From Robertkochia marina (lineage in GTDB: Bacteria > Bacteroidota > Bacteroidia > Flavobacteriales > Flavobacteriaceae): DNA of 64,000 nucleotides. Both the position numbers and the translations under genes were made by a program. Location of the stretch: the NCBI RefSeq assembly GCF_004799345.1, contig NZ_SSMC01000002.1:62001-126000 (forward strand), given 5' to 3'. Under the pieces are notes generated by a model, which worked only from the letters and a program-made list of their open reading frames with translations, searched no databases and had not been told where the DNA came from. Of this stretch, positions 28,361-37,526 are shown one piece after another (within the stretch, counting starts at the first letter, position 1; every line of letters starts with the position of its first letter).

Positions 28361-30577
28361 TTATTCAATAAGCTTATGCTTATAAGAATTCACAAACAGA
28401 ATATTACCAAGATCTTCGTATCCCTCAAAGGCCTCGACTCCCAATAACCTCAGACTATCTTCATGGAACCCCATAATGGTGAGGCCGGCATTGACAGAAT
28501 GGGCGTTGATGATCGATTTATAGGATGTCCCTTCTTCTTCAACAAGGATCTTGATGTTTTGAGGGGTAATGGGAAGTCGACCCTTCTCGATCAGGTCGTT
28601 CATCTGCTTGTTCACCTCAGCAACCTCTTCCGGTTTGCAGATATCAAAAATTCGGATATCAGAATTTCTCCAGTTGGGGTGCCCCAGAAGTATAAAGCTC
28701 AATATGATCATCAGGTTGGCATTTTCGGCATCGGTCGTTTTGATCCAGATATGAATACCATTCTTAAAGATGATGGGTTTACGGCTGGAAGCCAGGATGC
28801 AGACGTCAAAATTACCCGAGTTGATCAACTTAAAATTATCAATGATATCTGCCAGTTCTTCAGGCTCCTCTTTGTCGTACTCCAGGATGAGCATATTGTT
28901 TTCCATTCCGGAAATACTCGGTATCTGTATGGCATGGGCAATGGCTGAGGTGTAGGAGGGAGAAATGATGGTGTCTATATACACATGGCCGTCATCTCCG
29001 TAATTATGGATCAAACGGGTTAGTTCTTCATTTGATCGTTCGAAGGTCGATTTTGAACAATACTCTTCTATGCGATGTAAATAGGTGCCGAACCCGTATT
29101 TATAAGAGATCCAGTTGGTCAATCTAAAAGCATTATCACGGTCAAAGGAGTTCTTGGATAAGCAGATCACACTGGGGCGCCAGTCGGTAGCCGAACGTAC
29201 TACCTTTCTTTTTTGAAGGTATAATTGCAGGTTCCGGTTGACCTGGAAGATGGTGTTCGTAAAAATAGAAGAAATACCTTTTCGGTGGCGGTGAATATTA
29301 TTGATGTAAAAGTAAAGTAAGATCATGACCGCAAAGGCGAAGAGGCCGTAGACCACACTTATTTTGAACATGACCCAAACCGAGGTAATGGCCCCTATCA
29401 GGGAGATATACCATTTGGATTTGAATGATGGCCGGTAGGAGGGGGAGGAACCAAAATGATTGAGAAAGGAGATCAGACAAAGCGATCCGTAGGTGATCAT
29501 AAAGAACATGGAAATGATCTGAGCCACGATATCCACATTACCTAAGATCACAAAGACCATCGCGATCATGCAGGTCACCAGGGAGGCATTAAAAGGTTCA
29601 GCGTCCTTGTCTCTTGATCGGCTTAGCCAGCCGTTAAATTGTTTAATTGGAAAGGATTGATCGTTGGCGAGGGCCTGTAAGGTACGGGGAGCAACCATGA
29701 CCGAACCCAGGGCCGAGGAAATGGTAGAGGCGGCGAGCCCCAGAGGGATGCATAACCAACCCCACAGGGCGATCTCGCTCATGACGAATTGATTCCCGGT
29801 CAAGGCTTCAGGGGAGGCCGAATTGGCAAGCTTTAATGAGATGAACAGGTAGATGATCATTCCTAATATGGTAGCGGTTACCGTTCCGAAAGGGATCGAC
29901 CTCGATGGGTTTTTCAGATCGCCCGAAAGTCCAACCCCGGCGGTCATCCCGGTAAATGCCGGGAAAATGATCGCAAAAACCAGGTAGAATTGTTCGATAT
30001 TTCTAAATTGAGCATTGGCCAGGTCGAAGTCCACCTCGTTCCCTGACGACGGGTCCCCAAGGAAGAACAGGACGATGGAAGTAGCAAGGATGGCTACCAC
30101 AAAATAAATGGCTTTTACCCCAAGGTTGGCTCCCTTCTTCAGGATCAATACCGACAAGAGCAGCATGACCGGAACACTAATGGCCTGACGGGGAAGGATA
30201 AACCCGTGGTGCTGCTCCAGGTAGTCGAAAAAGAATTGAAAGGTTTCAGTAAAGGCGATCACGTAAAAGGCTACGCTTATAGCCTGAGACAGGTAAAGCG
30301 CTATGCCAATGGTAGCCCCGATATTTAAGCCGAAAGAGCGGGAAATGATAAAATACTCGCCCCCGCCTTCTACCCGCTTATTAGTGGCAAGCTCAGAAAT
30401 GGCAAGGGAAGTGGGTATGGTAACCATATGACCAAGGATCAAAATAAAAATGACCCCAATAAAGCCGACAGTACCCACGGCATAACCAAAACGAAGGAAG
30501 AGGATAGCTCCTAAAATGGTCGACATTGCCGTGAAAAACACCGGTGCAGTGCCAAATTTTTTTACCGTCTCAGCCAT
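28361..30577 (-). CDS. APC-superfamily transporter, SLC12/cation-chloride cotransporter-like
   Basis: A 738-residue integral membrane protein with about 12 helices in residues 10-450 and a cytosolic C-terminal domain of about 290 residues. The first helix (TAMSTILGAILFLRFGYAVG) and the segments GGEYFIISRSFG, PAFTGMTAGVGLSGDLKNPSRSIP and GSVMVAPRTLQALANDQSFP closely match the SLC12 branch of the amino acid-polyamine-organocation superfamily. The long soluble C-terminus, like that of Na-K-Cl cotransporters, supports this over ordinary amino acid permeases. The transported ion cannot be told from the sequence. It is transcribed alone. Confidence 0.88.
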   Translation of the reverse strand: MAETVKKFGTAPVFFTAMSTILGAILFLRFGYAVGTVGFIGVIFILILGHMVTIPTSLAISELATNKRVEGGGEYFIISRSFGLNIGATIGIALYLSQAISVAFYVIAFTETFQFFFDYLEQHHGFILPRQAISVPVMLLLSVLILKKGANLGVKAIYFVVAILATSIVLFFLGDPSSGNEVDFDLANAQFRNIEQFYLVFAIIFPAFTGMTAGVGLSGDLKNPSRSIPFGTVTATILGMIIYLFISLKLANSASPEALTGNQFVMSEIALWGWLCIPLGLAASTISSALGSVMVAPRTLQALANDQSFPIKQFNGWLSRSRDKDAEPFNASLVTCMIAMVFVILGNVDIVAQIISMFFMITYGSLCLISFLNHFGSSPSYRPSFKSKWYISLIGAITSVWVMFKISVVYGLFAFAVMILLYFYINNIHRHRKGISSIFTNTIFQVNRNLQLYLQKRKVVRSATDWRPSVICLSKNSFDRDNAFRLTNWISYKYGFGTYLHRIEEYCSKSTFERSNEELTRLIHNYGDDGHVYIDTIISPSYTSAIAHAIQIPSISGMENNMLILEYDKEEPEELADIIDNFKLINSGNFDVCILASSRKPIIFKNGIHIWIKTTDAENANLMIILSFILLGHPNWRNSDIRIFDICKPEEVAEVNKQMNDLIEKGRLPITPQNIKILVEEEGTSYKSIINAHSVNAGLTIMGFHEDSLRLLGVEAFEGYEDLGNILFVNSYKHKLIE

Positions 30578-31027
30578 GGTAAGCTTATTTGAAAGTTTAT
30601 TTAATAAAACGGTGATCGATCACTTCATCTTTGTGAAAAATGATGATGTTAGCCGTTTTTAGTACCACTCCTGTAGGATGCTGATGTAAGACAGCACTGC
30701 ATGTAGCACTCATTAATGGGTAAGCCGGGAACTGTATACCTACAATGTAGCTAAAAACCGACAATTAATTGGTATAGAGCAGATAAAGAGCCTGTTTTTC
30801 TTCATGGTTGTCAATAATGCAGGCTCATCCGCAAGCCTTTTGCCAACCGAGGCCTGGTAAGGGGCGGCTAACTCACATTGCCTCTCGATACACCAAGCCC
30901 AAGGCGTGGCACTCGAGGTGACGCATTCTCACTCTCACACTCGTCCCTCAAACTCGTTCCCGTTCCCCTAATTTTAGCATTTATTTAACGGGATTATCCA
31001 GTAAATTTAGGCCTCCCTAACAAACGC
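30578..31027. other. Non-coding gap with inverted repeats
   Basis: No gene is seen. The left part has a loosely matching inverted repeat (30651-30667 AGCCGTTTTTAGTACCA against 30747-30762 GTAGCTAAAAACCGAC) about 80 bases apart. The right part holds the palindromic repeat copy at 30882-30924. The divergent promoters of the transporter and the DUF5916 gene must lie here, but no clear -33/-7 pair was found. Confidence 0.6.
30882..30924. repeat. Flavobacterial REP-like palindrome, third copy
   Basis: CTCTCGATACACCAAGCCC followed by AAGGCGTGGCACTCGAGGTG matches, in the same orientation, the second copy at 17786-17826, and is the reverse complement of the first at 17726-17767. Confidence 0.7.
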
Positions 31028-33232
31028 ATGCTATTAATGAGATCTCTACTATCCCTTTTTCTACTCTTTCCGTTATTTTGGGTTTACGGTCAGCAAAATG
31101 ACAAAGTATTTACGGTGAAGTATACCCAAACTCCCTTTAAGATCGACGGGATATTAGATGAGGAGGCCTGGAAGGAGGCAGAGAGTGCTCATGATTTTAT
31201 GCAATACTTTCCTACTGACAGTGTATTGGCCAAGCGGCAAACCGATATTAAGATGATGTACGATGCCAATACCCTCTACCTGGGACTTCGATTGGAGACG
31301 GCCGGAGATGAATATGTGATCCCTTCTTTACAGCGTGACTTCAGAGCCGGAGGAAATGATAATATCAGTTTGATCTTTGATACTTTTAACGATGGTACCA
31401 ACGCCTTTTTATTCGGTATCAATCCTCTGGGAGTACGCCGGGAAGCGCTGATCTCGAATGGGGGGTCAGATCTTGACGGGTTTACCACCTCCTGGGATGT
31501 AAAGTGGAGAGGGGAGACGCGTATCTATGAAGATCATTACACGGCGGAGATCGCCATCCCACTGAGCTCATTAAAGTTTAAGAACGGGGAGACCCGCTGG
31601 CGATTTAACAGCTATCGTTTCGATATGCAGGATAATGAGCGCAGTACCTGGTACCGGATTCCACAGAACCAGCTTATTTTTAACCTGGCTTTTATGGGTG
31701 AGATGCACTTCGAAAAACCCTTACAAAGGTCCCGTACCCCTATAGCCCTTATTCCTTATTTGAATACCAGGCTGAGCAAAGACTTTGAAACCGGCAATTC
31801 CTTTGAAGATTTTAAATTCGGAGGTGATGCAAAAATACCGATCGGAGGCGGATTAAACCTCGACCTTACCCTGAATCCGGATTTTTCTAATGTAGAAGTA
31901 GATAATGTGGTGGTAAACCTCACCCGTTTTGAGATCTCCCTGCCGGAAAGAAGACAGTTCTTTATAGATAACAGTGACCTTTTCGGCACCTTTGGTGACA
32001 GCCGTGATATGAATCCTTTCTTTTCGAGACGTATCGGGATCGCGACCAATGCCGATGGGGAAACCATTGAAAACCGAATTATAGCAGGGGCCCGGCTCAG
32101 TGGAAAGATCGATGAAGACTGGCGAATAGGTCTGATGAACGTGCAGACCGAAGAGGATACAGAAAATGAGATCCCCTCGGTGAACAATACCGTGGTGGCA
32201 TTGCAGAAAAAAATGTTCTCCCGCTCCAATCTAAGCTTTCTCTTAGTAAATAAGGAGAGCTTTAAGGATTACGAATTTTTAGATCCGGAAGATCGTTACA
32301 ATCGCGTGGTAGGACTGGATTATAACCTGGCCTCCTCTGATAATTCATGGGTGGGTAAATTCTTTGCCCACAAATCATTTGCCCATAATATTGGCGATGA
32401 GAGTTATTCCGGAGGAATTAATCTAAGGCACAATGCTACCAATTTCTCCTATGGAGTAAGAGGGAATTATGTAGGGAACGATTTTCGCTCAGACCTTGGG
32501 TTTATACGTCGTACCGATATTGTATCAGCCAGACCATTTGCTGAATATACCATCTGGAGGAGAGGAGAGAAGGTAAACAATTACCGTTTCAGGGTGAGTC
32601 CGAATGCGATCTGGAGACCCGGGCTTGATTATCAGAATACTGATTATGCGGTTTTTAGTTCGCTCAATGCTGAGTTTACCAACCAATCTGAATTTTCGGC
32701 CAGAGTGATCAACCGTTTTACCTATCTCACCGACCCCTTTGACCCTACCGGAGATGATGATGCCTTGCCGCTACCGGGTGATGTGGGATACTATTACAAC
32801 AGTTTTGAGATGGAATACCGTTCTGACCGCCGTAAGGTACTTTCCTATAACCTCCAGCCGAACTATGGCGGATTTTATAACGGGGAACGATTTTCTTTTG
32901 AAGGCGGACTCAATTTGCGTTTACAGCCTAAAATGCTCTTTTCGCTTAATGTGAATTATGATCGTATTGACTTGCCTGAACCTTACGGAGATGCCGACAT
33001 ATGGCTTATTGTACCCCGAATGAACTTCACCTTTAGCAAGTCAGTCTTCTGGTCTACCATTATTCAATACAGCAATCAATTAGATAACCTGGGTATTAAC
33101 TCACGCCTGCAATGGCGTTTCGCGCCTCTTTCTGATCTCTTTTTGGTGTATAATGACAACTACTTCGTGAATACCATCATGCCTAAGAACAGATCGCTCA
33201 ACCTGAAGGTAACGTATTGGTTGAATATTTAG
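31028..33232 (+). CDS. DUF5916 family protein with CBM9-like N-terminus and barrel
   Basis: A 734-residue exported protein with a signal peptide ending near VYGQ. Residues about 25-215 form a family-9-like carbohydrate-binding domain starting FKIDGILDEEAWKEA and including DANTLYLGLRLE; the remainder (about 230-734) is the DUF5916 region, a beta-barrel ending in the aromatic strand VTYWLNI that suits outer-membrane insertion. The family is widespread in Bacteroidota and its role is not established; sugar or surface binding is suggested by the N-terminal domain. An in-frame ATG three codons downstream is an equally good start. It is transcribed alone. Confidence 0.88.
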   Translation: MLLMRSLLSLFLLFPLFWVYGQQNDKVFTVKYTQTPFKIDGILDEEAWKEAESAHDFMQYFPTDSVLAKRQTDIKMMYDANTLYLGLRLETAGDEYVIPSLQRDFRAGGNDNISLIFDTFNDGTNAFLFGINPLGVRREALISNGGSDLDGFTTSWDVKWRGETRIYEDHYTAEIAIPLSSLKFKNGETRWRFNSYRFDMQDNERSTWYRIPQNQLIFNLAFMGEMHFEKPLQRSRTPIALIPYLNTRLSKDFETGNSFEDFKFGGDAKIPIGGGLNLDLTLNPDFSNVEVDNVVVNLTRFEISLPERRQFFIDNSDLFGTFGDSRDMNPFFSRRIGIATNADGETIENRIIAGARLSGKIDEDWRIGLMNVQTEEDTENEIPSVNNTVVALQKKMFSRSNLSFLLVNKESFKDYEFLDPEDRYNRVVGLDYNLASSDNSWVGKFFAHKSFAHNIGDESYSGGINLRHNATNFSYGVRGNYVGNDFRSDLGFIRRTDIVSARPFAEYTIWRRGEKVNNYRFRVSPNAIWRPGLDYQNTDYAVFSSLNAEFTNQSEFSARVINRFTYLTDPFDPTGDDDALPLPGDVGYYYNSFEMEYRSDRRKVLSYNLQPNYGGFYNGERFSFEGGLNLRLQPKMLFSLNVNYDRIDLPEPYGDADIWLIVPRMNFTFSKSVFWSTIIQYSNQLDNLGINSRLQWRFAPLSDLFLVYNDNYFVNTIMPKNRSLNLKVTYWLNI

Positions 33233-33248
33233 GTAGGCAGGGAAGCAG

Positions 33249-33427
33249 GTAGACGGGTAGGCGGAGGGCCGAACAGTTATTAGGAGCGAACGGCTGTAAA
33301 AGGTCTGGTAGACCTTTTACAGTGTGCTGCCAGCTGGAGCGATGGGTCTGAACCTTTAATAGTGAGGAGCCGGGTGGTGCGCTGGCAGGTGAACCTGAAG
33401 TTTCAATATTCAAATCCCAAATTCCAA
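33249..33427. repeat. Dispersed repeat, copy 1 (with internal insertion)
   Basis: This copy shares GGCGGAGGGCCGAACAGTTA, the segment AATAGTGAGGAGCC and GCTGGCAGGTGAACCTGAAG with copy 2 at 37206-37320. It carries about 70 extra bases in the middle that include an 11 bp perfect hairpin (33296-33306 with 33310-33320). The flanks contain short (CTGCAAA)n runs. It fills the gap after the DUF5916 gene; no gene is present. Confidence 0.75.
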
Positions 33428-33466
33428 AGCGTATTAGCTAATTTCTGCAAACTGCAAACTGCAAAA

Positions 33467-34450
33467 TCACCTCTTGATCTTTCCGGGCAATGTAAACTCA
33501 TACCTTCGGCCTAATACTCTGGAATTAATAAACCGATCGGCACGACGAAGTGCTAAAAACAGTTTCCAGATCAACTTATCATTTTTATAATATTGCTTCA
33601 CCTCCTTTTCGGTTATTCTTTTTCCTTCAAGAAATTCCTTGCCTTTGGTGTTTACGATATTCATTAAGCCGGGAATCAGGTCGGGACGTTGTTCTTTGTA
33701 GAGATTGGCCAGCAAGTCAACAGCTACCAGGCGAAAGTCATAATATCTATCCATGACCTCCTGCAGGAAAAACAGTTTAAGGATCCACCGCAAGGGCTTA
33801 GGGGCACTTTGTAAGAAAAGCAAGGGGTTCATTTGTTCCTCCGATCGTATTCTCAACATAGGAGTACTTGTGTCTATGAAATAAAGCCCGGGTTGTTCAT
33901 ATAAAGGTTTTTCAGGATCAAAATCCCGTATGGCCCAGTTCGAGATCTGGCTGTCAAGTCCCAGTAGCTGTTCAGGATACTTCCTGTTATGATCCCAAAG
34001 CTTAACCATACTTTGCACGACCTGCTTAAAAAGCAATTGTATTTCTTTATCCGTACGACTGTGCAGCAGATTATTACCAATGGATCGTTCATCAAGGCGT
34101 TCCTGCGCCAGGTAAGCAACAAATAATCCATTATGCCCCTTAACATACCAGGCATCACTTTCAGGAGTTTCAATACCCAGTAATGAAAGTTGTTGGTTGT
34201 ATTCCCGGTAAAGACCACAATAGTGTCTTGCTTCCTTTTCAGAGAAGAACAATGGTAACCGCTTAAAGGCATAGGTTTTAAATCCAGGCACGTTGAAACT
34301 AATGACCGTACTTATTTCACCACAGCCAAGAACGATGACCGGGATGTCTGAATTCTCCGGATGTACAGGATCAAAATTATCTTCGAATTTCTGTAGAAAA
34401 AGGGGGATATCCTGGTTAATGGTCAATAATTGAGAGTCTTGTTTTGCCAT
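33467..34450 (-). CDS. Kinase-fold-like protein in hydrolase/aminotransferase operon
   Basis: A 327-residue cytosolic protein; I chose ATG 34450 rather than the TTG two codons upstream. It lacks a confident named family (it resembles DUF6206-type flavobacterial proteins), but kinase-like landmarks are visible: a glycine loop LGCGEIS at 41-47, a lysine at 63 in YAFKRL, the catalytic-loop spacing Asp166-x4-Asn171 in GLDSQISNWA and an aspartate at 193 in YFIDTST, corresponding to the DFG position. This suggests phosphotransfer to a small molecule. It is the last gene of a three-gene operon, starting 10 bases after the aminotransferase stop. The kinase call is inference from motif spacing. Confidence 0.7.
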   Translation of the reverse strand: MAKQDSQLLTINQDIPLFLQKFEDNFDPVHPENSDIPVIVLGCGEISTVISFNVPGFKTYAFKRLPLFFSEKEARHYCGLYREYNQQLSLLGIETPESDAWYVKGHNGLFVAYLAQERLDERSIGNNLLHSRTDKEIQLLFKQVVQSMVKLWDHNRKYPEQLLGLDSQISNWAIRDFDPEKPLYEQPGLYFIDTSTPMLRIRSEEQMNPLLFLQSAPKPLRWILKLFFLQEVMDRYYDFRLVAVDLLANLYKEQRPDLIPGLMNIVNTKGKEFLEGKRITEKEVKQYYKNDKLIWKLFLALRRADRFINSRVLGRRYEFTLPGKIKR

Positions 34451-34460
34451 GGTCAAGCAT

Positions 34461-35747
34461 CTATTTTCTGAAAATATTACTCATGGATTCTTTTACCCGG
34501 TAAGCCGCGCTGTAAAATTTCAGCTTACCAATGGCCTTATCGATCTTATCAATGATCTCATCAACCTGTTCTTTGGTAATGATAAGGGGAGGTAATAGCT
34601 GACATACCCTTTTGTCGTTATTGGCATAAAGGGCAAACATGCCGCAGTCATAGGCGGCCTTTGTGAATAATGGGCCGTGTTTCTCTTCGTGAAAAACGAT
34701 GCCGCTCATTAAACCCAGCTGACGAAATCCGGCGATGTATTTTTTATGTTTCTTTTGAAGGCGTTCATATCCCTGCCCCAGGTATTCTGAGATCTGGTTA
34801 ACATGGTGGAGAAACTCTGGCGCCGCACTTTTTTCCAACACTTTCAGAGCTACCTCGCAACCAATTTCTGAACCTCCGAAAGTGCTTACGTGGATAAAAG
34901 GATTCTTATGAAAGAACGTTTCAATAGGCTCTCTTAATACGGTGGCTGTTATGGGGTATATGCCCCCGGACAACCCTTTGCCGAGTACCACCATATCAGG
35001 GATGATATCAAAATGCTCAAAGGCCCAGAGCTTTCCGGTTCTTCCCAGTCCGCATTGAACTTCATCAATAATGAAAAGCGTACCTGTTTCAGCGCAGTGT
35101 TTGCGCAATTCCTGGAGATATTTTTTTTCAGGGATAGCAATACCCAGGGTAGCAGGAATGGTTTCCATGATAAAAGCAGCTGTTTCCGGGGTAATTGCTT
35201 TTCGGGCAGCATCTAAATCTCCGAATGCCACCTGCTTATAGGCTGATGAATTTTCTCCGAAGGGTGTGCGGTATTGTGCATCTCCTGTGGCCATGGCAAG
35301 TCCGGTATGACCGTGGTAGCCTCCTTTCAGACTGACGATATTATTGCGTTTGGTGTACCCCTTAGCGAGCTTCAGCGCAAGATCTACGGCTTCTCCGCCA
35401 CTCACACCAAAAACACTATAATTAAGGTCGCCCGGCATGAGCTCAGCGAGCTTTTTACCAAGGGCGGCGCGCTGACTGCTGATCAAATGATGATTTCCGA
35501 TATCAAAATTTTCTGTTGCTTTGATCATAGCATCTATGACCTCCGGATTTCGGTGCCCAAGATTAAAAACGCCTCCGTTGCTGTGGCAATTTATCAAGGT
35601 TTTCTTCCCGGAGATATCAGTGATGTATGCACCCCGGCGTTCACCTATAATAAACTCCATGCCATATTCTTTAAAAGTGGCAGCCTTGCCGTAAGAAACG
35701 TGGTTTTTGAAGTCGTTAATGATCTGGTTTTTTTCGGCTTTTCCCAT
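34461..35747 (-). CDS. Class III PLP-dependent aminotransferase
   Basis: A 428-residue enzyme of the omega-aminotransferase type. The PLP-binding aspartate is Asp228 in LFIIDEVQCGLGRTG and the Schiff-base lysine is Lys257 in VVLGKGLSGG; the phosphate-binding segment SGGEAVDLALKLA and STFGGSEIGCEVAL are in place. Length is normal. Its start overlaps the stop of the upstream C69-like gene (TAATG), and the kinase-like gene follows at once, so all three act in one pathway. The amino donor is unknown; class III enzymes commonly act on omega-amino groups such as ornithine, putrescine, GABA or beta-alanine. Confidence 0.9.
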   Translation of the reverse strand: MGKAEKNQIINDFKNHVSYGKAATFKEYGMEFIIGERRGAYITDISGKKTLINCHSNGGVFNLGHRNPEVIDAMIKATENFDIGNHHLISSQRAALGKKLAELMPGDLNYSVFGVSGGEAVDLALKLAKGYTKRNNIVSLKGGYHGHTGLAMATGDAQYRTPFGENSSAYKQVAFGDLDAARKAITPETAAFIMETIPATLGIAIPEKKYLQELRKHCAETGTLFIIDEVQCGLGRTGKLWAFEHFDIIPDMVVLGKGLSGGIYPITATVLREPIETFFHKNPFIHVSTFGGSEIGCEVALKVLEKSAAPEFLHHVNQISEYLGQGYERLQKKHKKYIAGFRQLGLMSGIVFHEEKHGPLFTKAAYDCGMFALYANNDKRVCQLLPPLIITKEQVDEIIDKIDKAIGKLKFYSAAYRVKESMSNIFRK

Positions 35748-36976
35748 TATGGTGTAACTATTGATTGTCCGGTTAATGTATGGATTTGCTGTAGATAGGT
35801 CTGCTCCATTTCAAAACAACGGCTGCAATCGGCAACCAATTGTTCCGTAGTTTTATTTTCGAGATCAGAATATATGATATCCAGGAATTGCGCCTGCAGT
35901 TCATCACGTAAGGATTTTACCTCCTTGTTAAAAATGACCTTGTTCCTGACTAAGAATTCAGCAACGCTCCTGTTGGTTTTAAAGTAAGCTAAAGCTCTTT
36001 CCGGACTTCTGAATTGATGAAAGGCGTTGTTGTTTGAAAGTACTAACGGTTTAAACAGAGAAACACAGGGGTTGGGAGAAGAGGTTACCCAGGTGATGAT
36101 CTTATCTTTATAATAATGCACAATCATGCTTGAAGTGGTTTCCGATTTTACGATGATTCCCGGGTGCACACAGATCGATCTCATACCTCTTTTCATTTTG
36201 TTATCGGCGCTTATATGTGAACGCAGGATACCAAAAACTTCATTTACTCCTTTATCCAGATATTTGATCTGTTGGTGCGTATAGTCTTGGCGAAAATCAC
36301 CTTTGGAGAAAAAGGTATAAAAGGAGTTTTCCAGATCCTTCTTTAGGTCGGTTCCTCTAAAGGCATGACTTGCCAGGTTGTAATCTTTACGAAGGGTATA
36401 ACTATTGCTTATGGAGGCACACTCCTTAACTTCTTTTCTGACCCAGTTTTTTCCTGAGCTTTCAATCACATAAGCCCTATGGAAGTCTTTAATAAGAAAA
36501 CTGTTGTGATATTTTAAAGAGCCCGAGTAGCTTCCGTTACCTCCTTGTCCGCAGGATTCTAAAACACTCGTAATGATCTCAGCAGCTTCGGTAGCTGTAG
36601 CTCCATTGTGAAGGGCCAGCCGCAGGATATCCATACCCAGTATACCATCGGGAATCAAGGGTTCTTTAGAAAACACTGCCTCATTTCCAATACATACTCC
36701 TTTTTCATTGACCCCCATTTCGGCACCCCAGATCCATGTGGGGCGCGAGAGAATGGCTTTATAGGGATGATCGTATTTTGGGATCAATCTCTTCAGAGCC
36801 TCCAGTTGGGGGGTGTATTTGGGCAGGCTTTCCGTGAAAAATGTATTGTCAAAATGGGGCTTAACCTCATCTGTAATTTCAATGATCTGTGGTTCACCGG
36901 GATCCCGATCCGAATTTTTGGCAAAAAAAGATTCATCTTTTTCGATCTTACTAAAAAAGGTAAAGGTATCACACAT
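35747..36976 (-). CDS. C69-like N-terminal-nucleophile hydrolase (dipeptidase/acyltransferase type)
   Basis: A 409-residue protein beginning MCDTFTFFSKIEKDESFFAKNSDRDP; after removal of Met the free Cys2 would be the catalytic nucleophile, as in C69 dipeptidases and related carcinine hydrolases, and the NSDRDP segment is typical of the family. No signal peptide is present. Further family-like segments are WGAEMGVNEKGVCIGNEAV and the SGKNWV strand. It is the first gene of the operon with the aminotransferase and the kinase-like gene. It could open an amide such as a beta-alanyl or gamma-linked conjugate before transamination; the substrate is not determined. Confidence 0.82.
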   Translation of the reverse strand: MCDTFTFFSKIEKDESFFAKNSDRDPGEPQIIEITDEVKPHFDNTFFTESLPKYTPQLEALKRLIPKYDHPYKAILSRPTWIWGAEMGVNEKGVCIGNEAVFSKEPLIPDGILGMDILRLALHNGATATEAAEIITSVLESCGQGGNGSYSGSLKYHNSFLIKDFHRAYVIESSGKNWVRKEVKECASISNSYTLRKDYNLASHAFRGTDLKKDLENSFYTFFSKGDFRQDYTHQQIKYLDKGVNEVFGILRSHISADNKMKRGMRSICVHPGIIVKSETTSSMIVHYYKDKIITWVTSSPNPCVSLFKPLVLSNNNAFHQFRSPERALAYFKTNRSVAEFLVRNKVIFNKEVKSLRDELQAQFLDIIYSDLENKTTEQLVADCSRCFEMEQTYLQQIHTLTGQSIVTP

Positions 36977-37205
36977 AATAGAGCGCTCTTAGTTCAAGGC
37001 TGGGGTAAAATATACCCAAGGATTTATTGATCATCCTAAGATAGAAATATAATCTAAACAGTTGTGAAGTGGAATGGATAGGTAAGCGGTTAAGCCGGGA
37101 GTTATAATGTTCAAATTCCAAATTCCAAATTCCAAATTTGTTGAACAAACTTCTGCCTACTGCAAACCTAAATCCAAACTCGACACTTAAACCATCTTTA
37201 TTGCA

Positions 37206-37320
37206 GGTAGGTGGGTAGGCGGAGGGCCGAACAGTTATTAAAGGTTCAGTGAACCTTAATAGTGAGGAGCCAGGTGGTGTGCTGGCAGGTGAACCTGAAG
37301 TTTCAATACTCAAATTCCAA
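37206..37320. repeat. Dispersed repeat, copy 2
   Basis: This is the shorter relative of the copy at 33249-33427, lacking its middle insertion. It has its own hairpin ATTAAAGGTTC/GAACCTTAAT at the corresponding place. The two copies bracket the three-gene hydrolase/aminotransferase/kinase-like operon in the same orientation. Confidence 0.75.
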
Positions 37321-37419
37321 TTCCCAAAATTGATTAGCTTATTTCTGCAAACTGCAAACTGCAAACTGCAAACTGGAAACCGCAAACCCCAAACTCGTCC
37401 CTGAAACTCATCCCTGAAA

Positions 37420-37521
37420 CTCGCCTGCCAAGCCGGAGGCATGGTCCCTTAAACTCGTCTGCCAAGCCGGAGGCATGGTCCCTTAAACTCGTCTGCCAAG
37501 CCGGAGGCATGGTCCCTGAAA
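37420..37521. repeat. Three tandem copies of a 34 bp unit
   Basis: Units at 37420-37453, 37454-37487 and 37488-37521 share the core CTGCCAAGCCGGAGGCATGG with only one or two base differences. They stop six bases before the end of the PlsC-like gene. No coding sense is apparent. Confidence 0.85.
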
Positions 37522-37526
37522 CTCCC

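Larger units (their letters stand above)
36977..37526. other. Repeat-filled non-coding gap
   Basis: No credible gene is seen. The gap holds a triple AAATTCC run near 37113-37135, dispersed repeat copy 2, a (CTGCAAA)n run at 37345-37372 and three 34 bp tandem units at 37420-37521. Confidence 0.75.

Noticed and set aside
36969-37442. A 157-codon open frame on the minus strand
   Set aside because: It runs through the dispersed repeat, the heptamer runs and part of the 34 bp repeats, has a low-complexity composition and no protein-like pattern; it is a by-product of repeats.
37420-37521. CRISPR array
   Set aside because: The three 34 bp units are directly adjacent without spacers and no cas genes are near.
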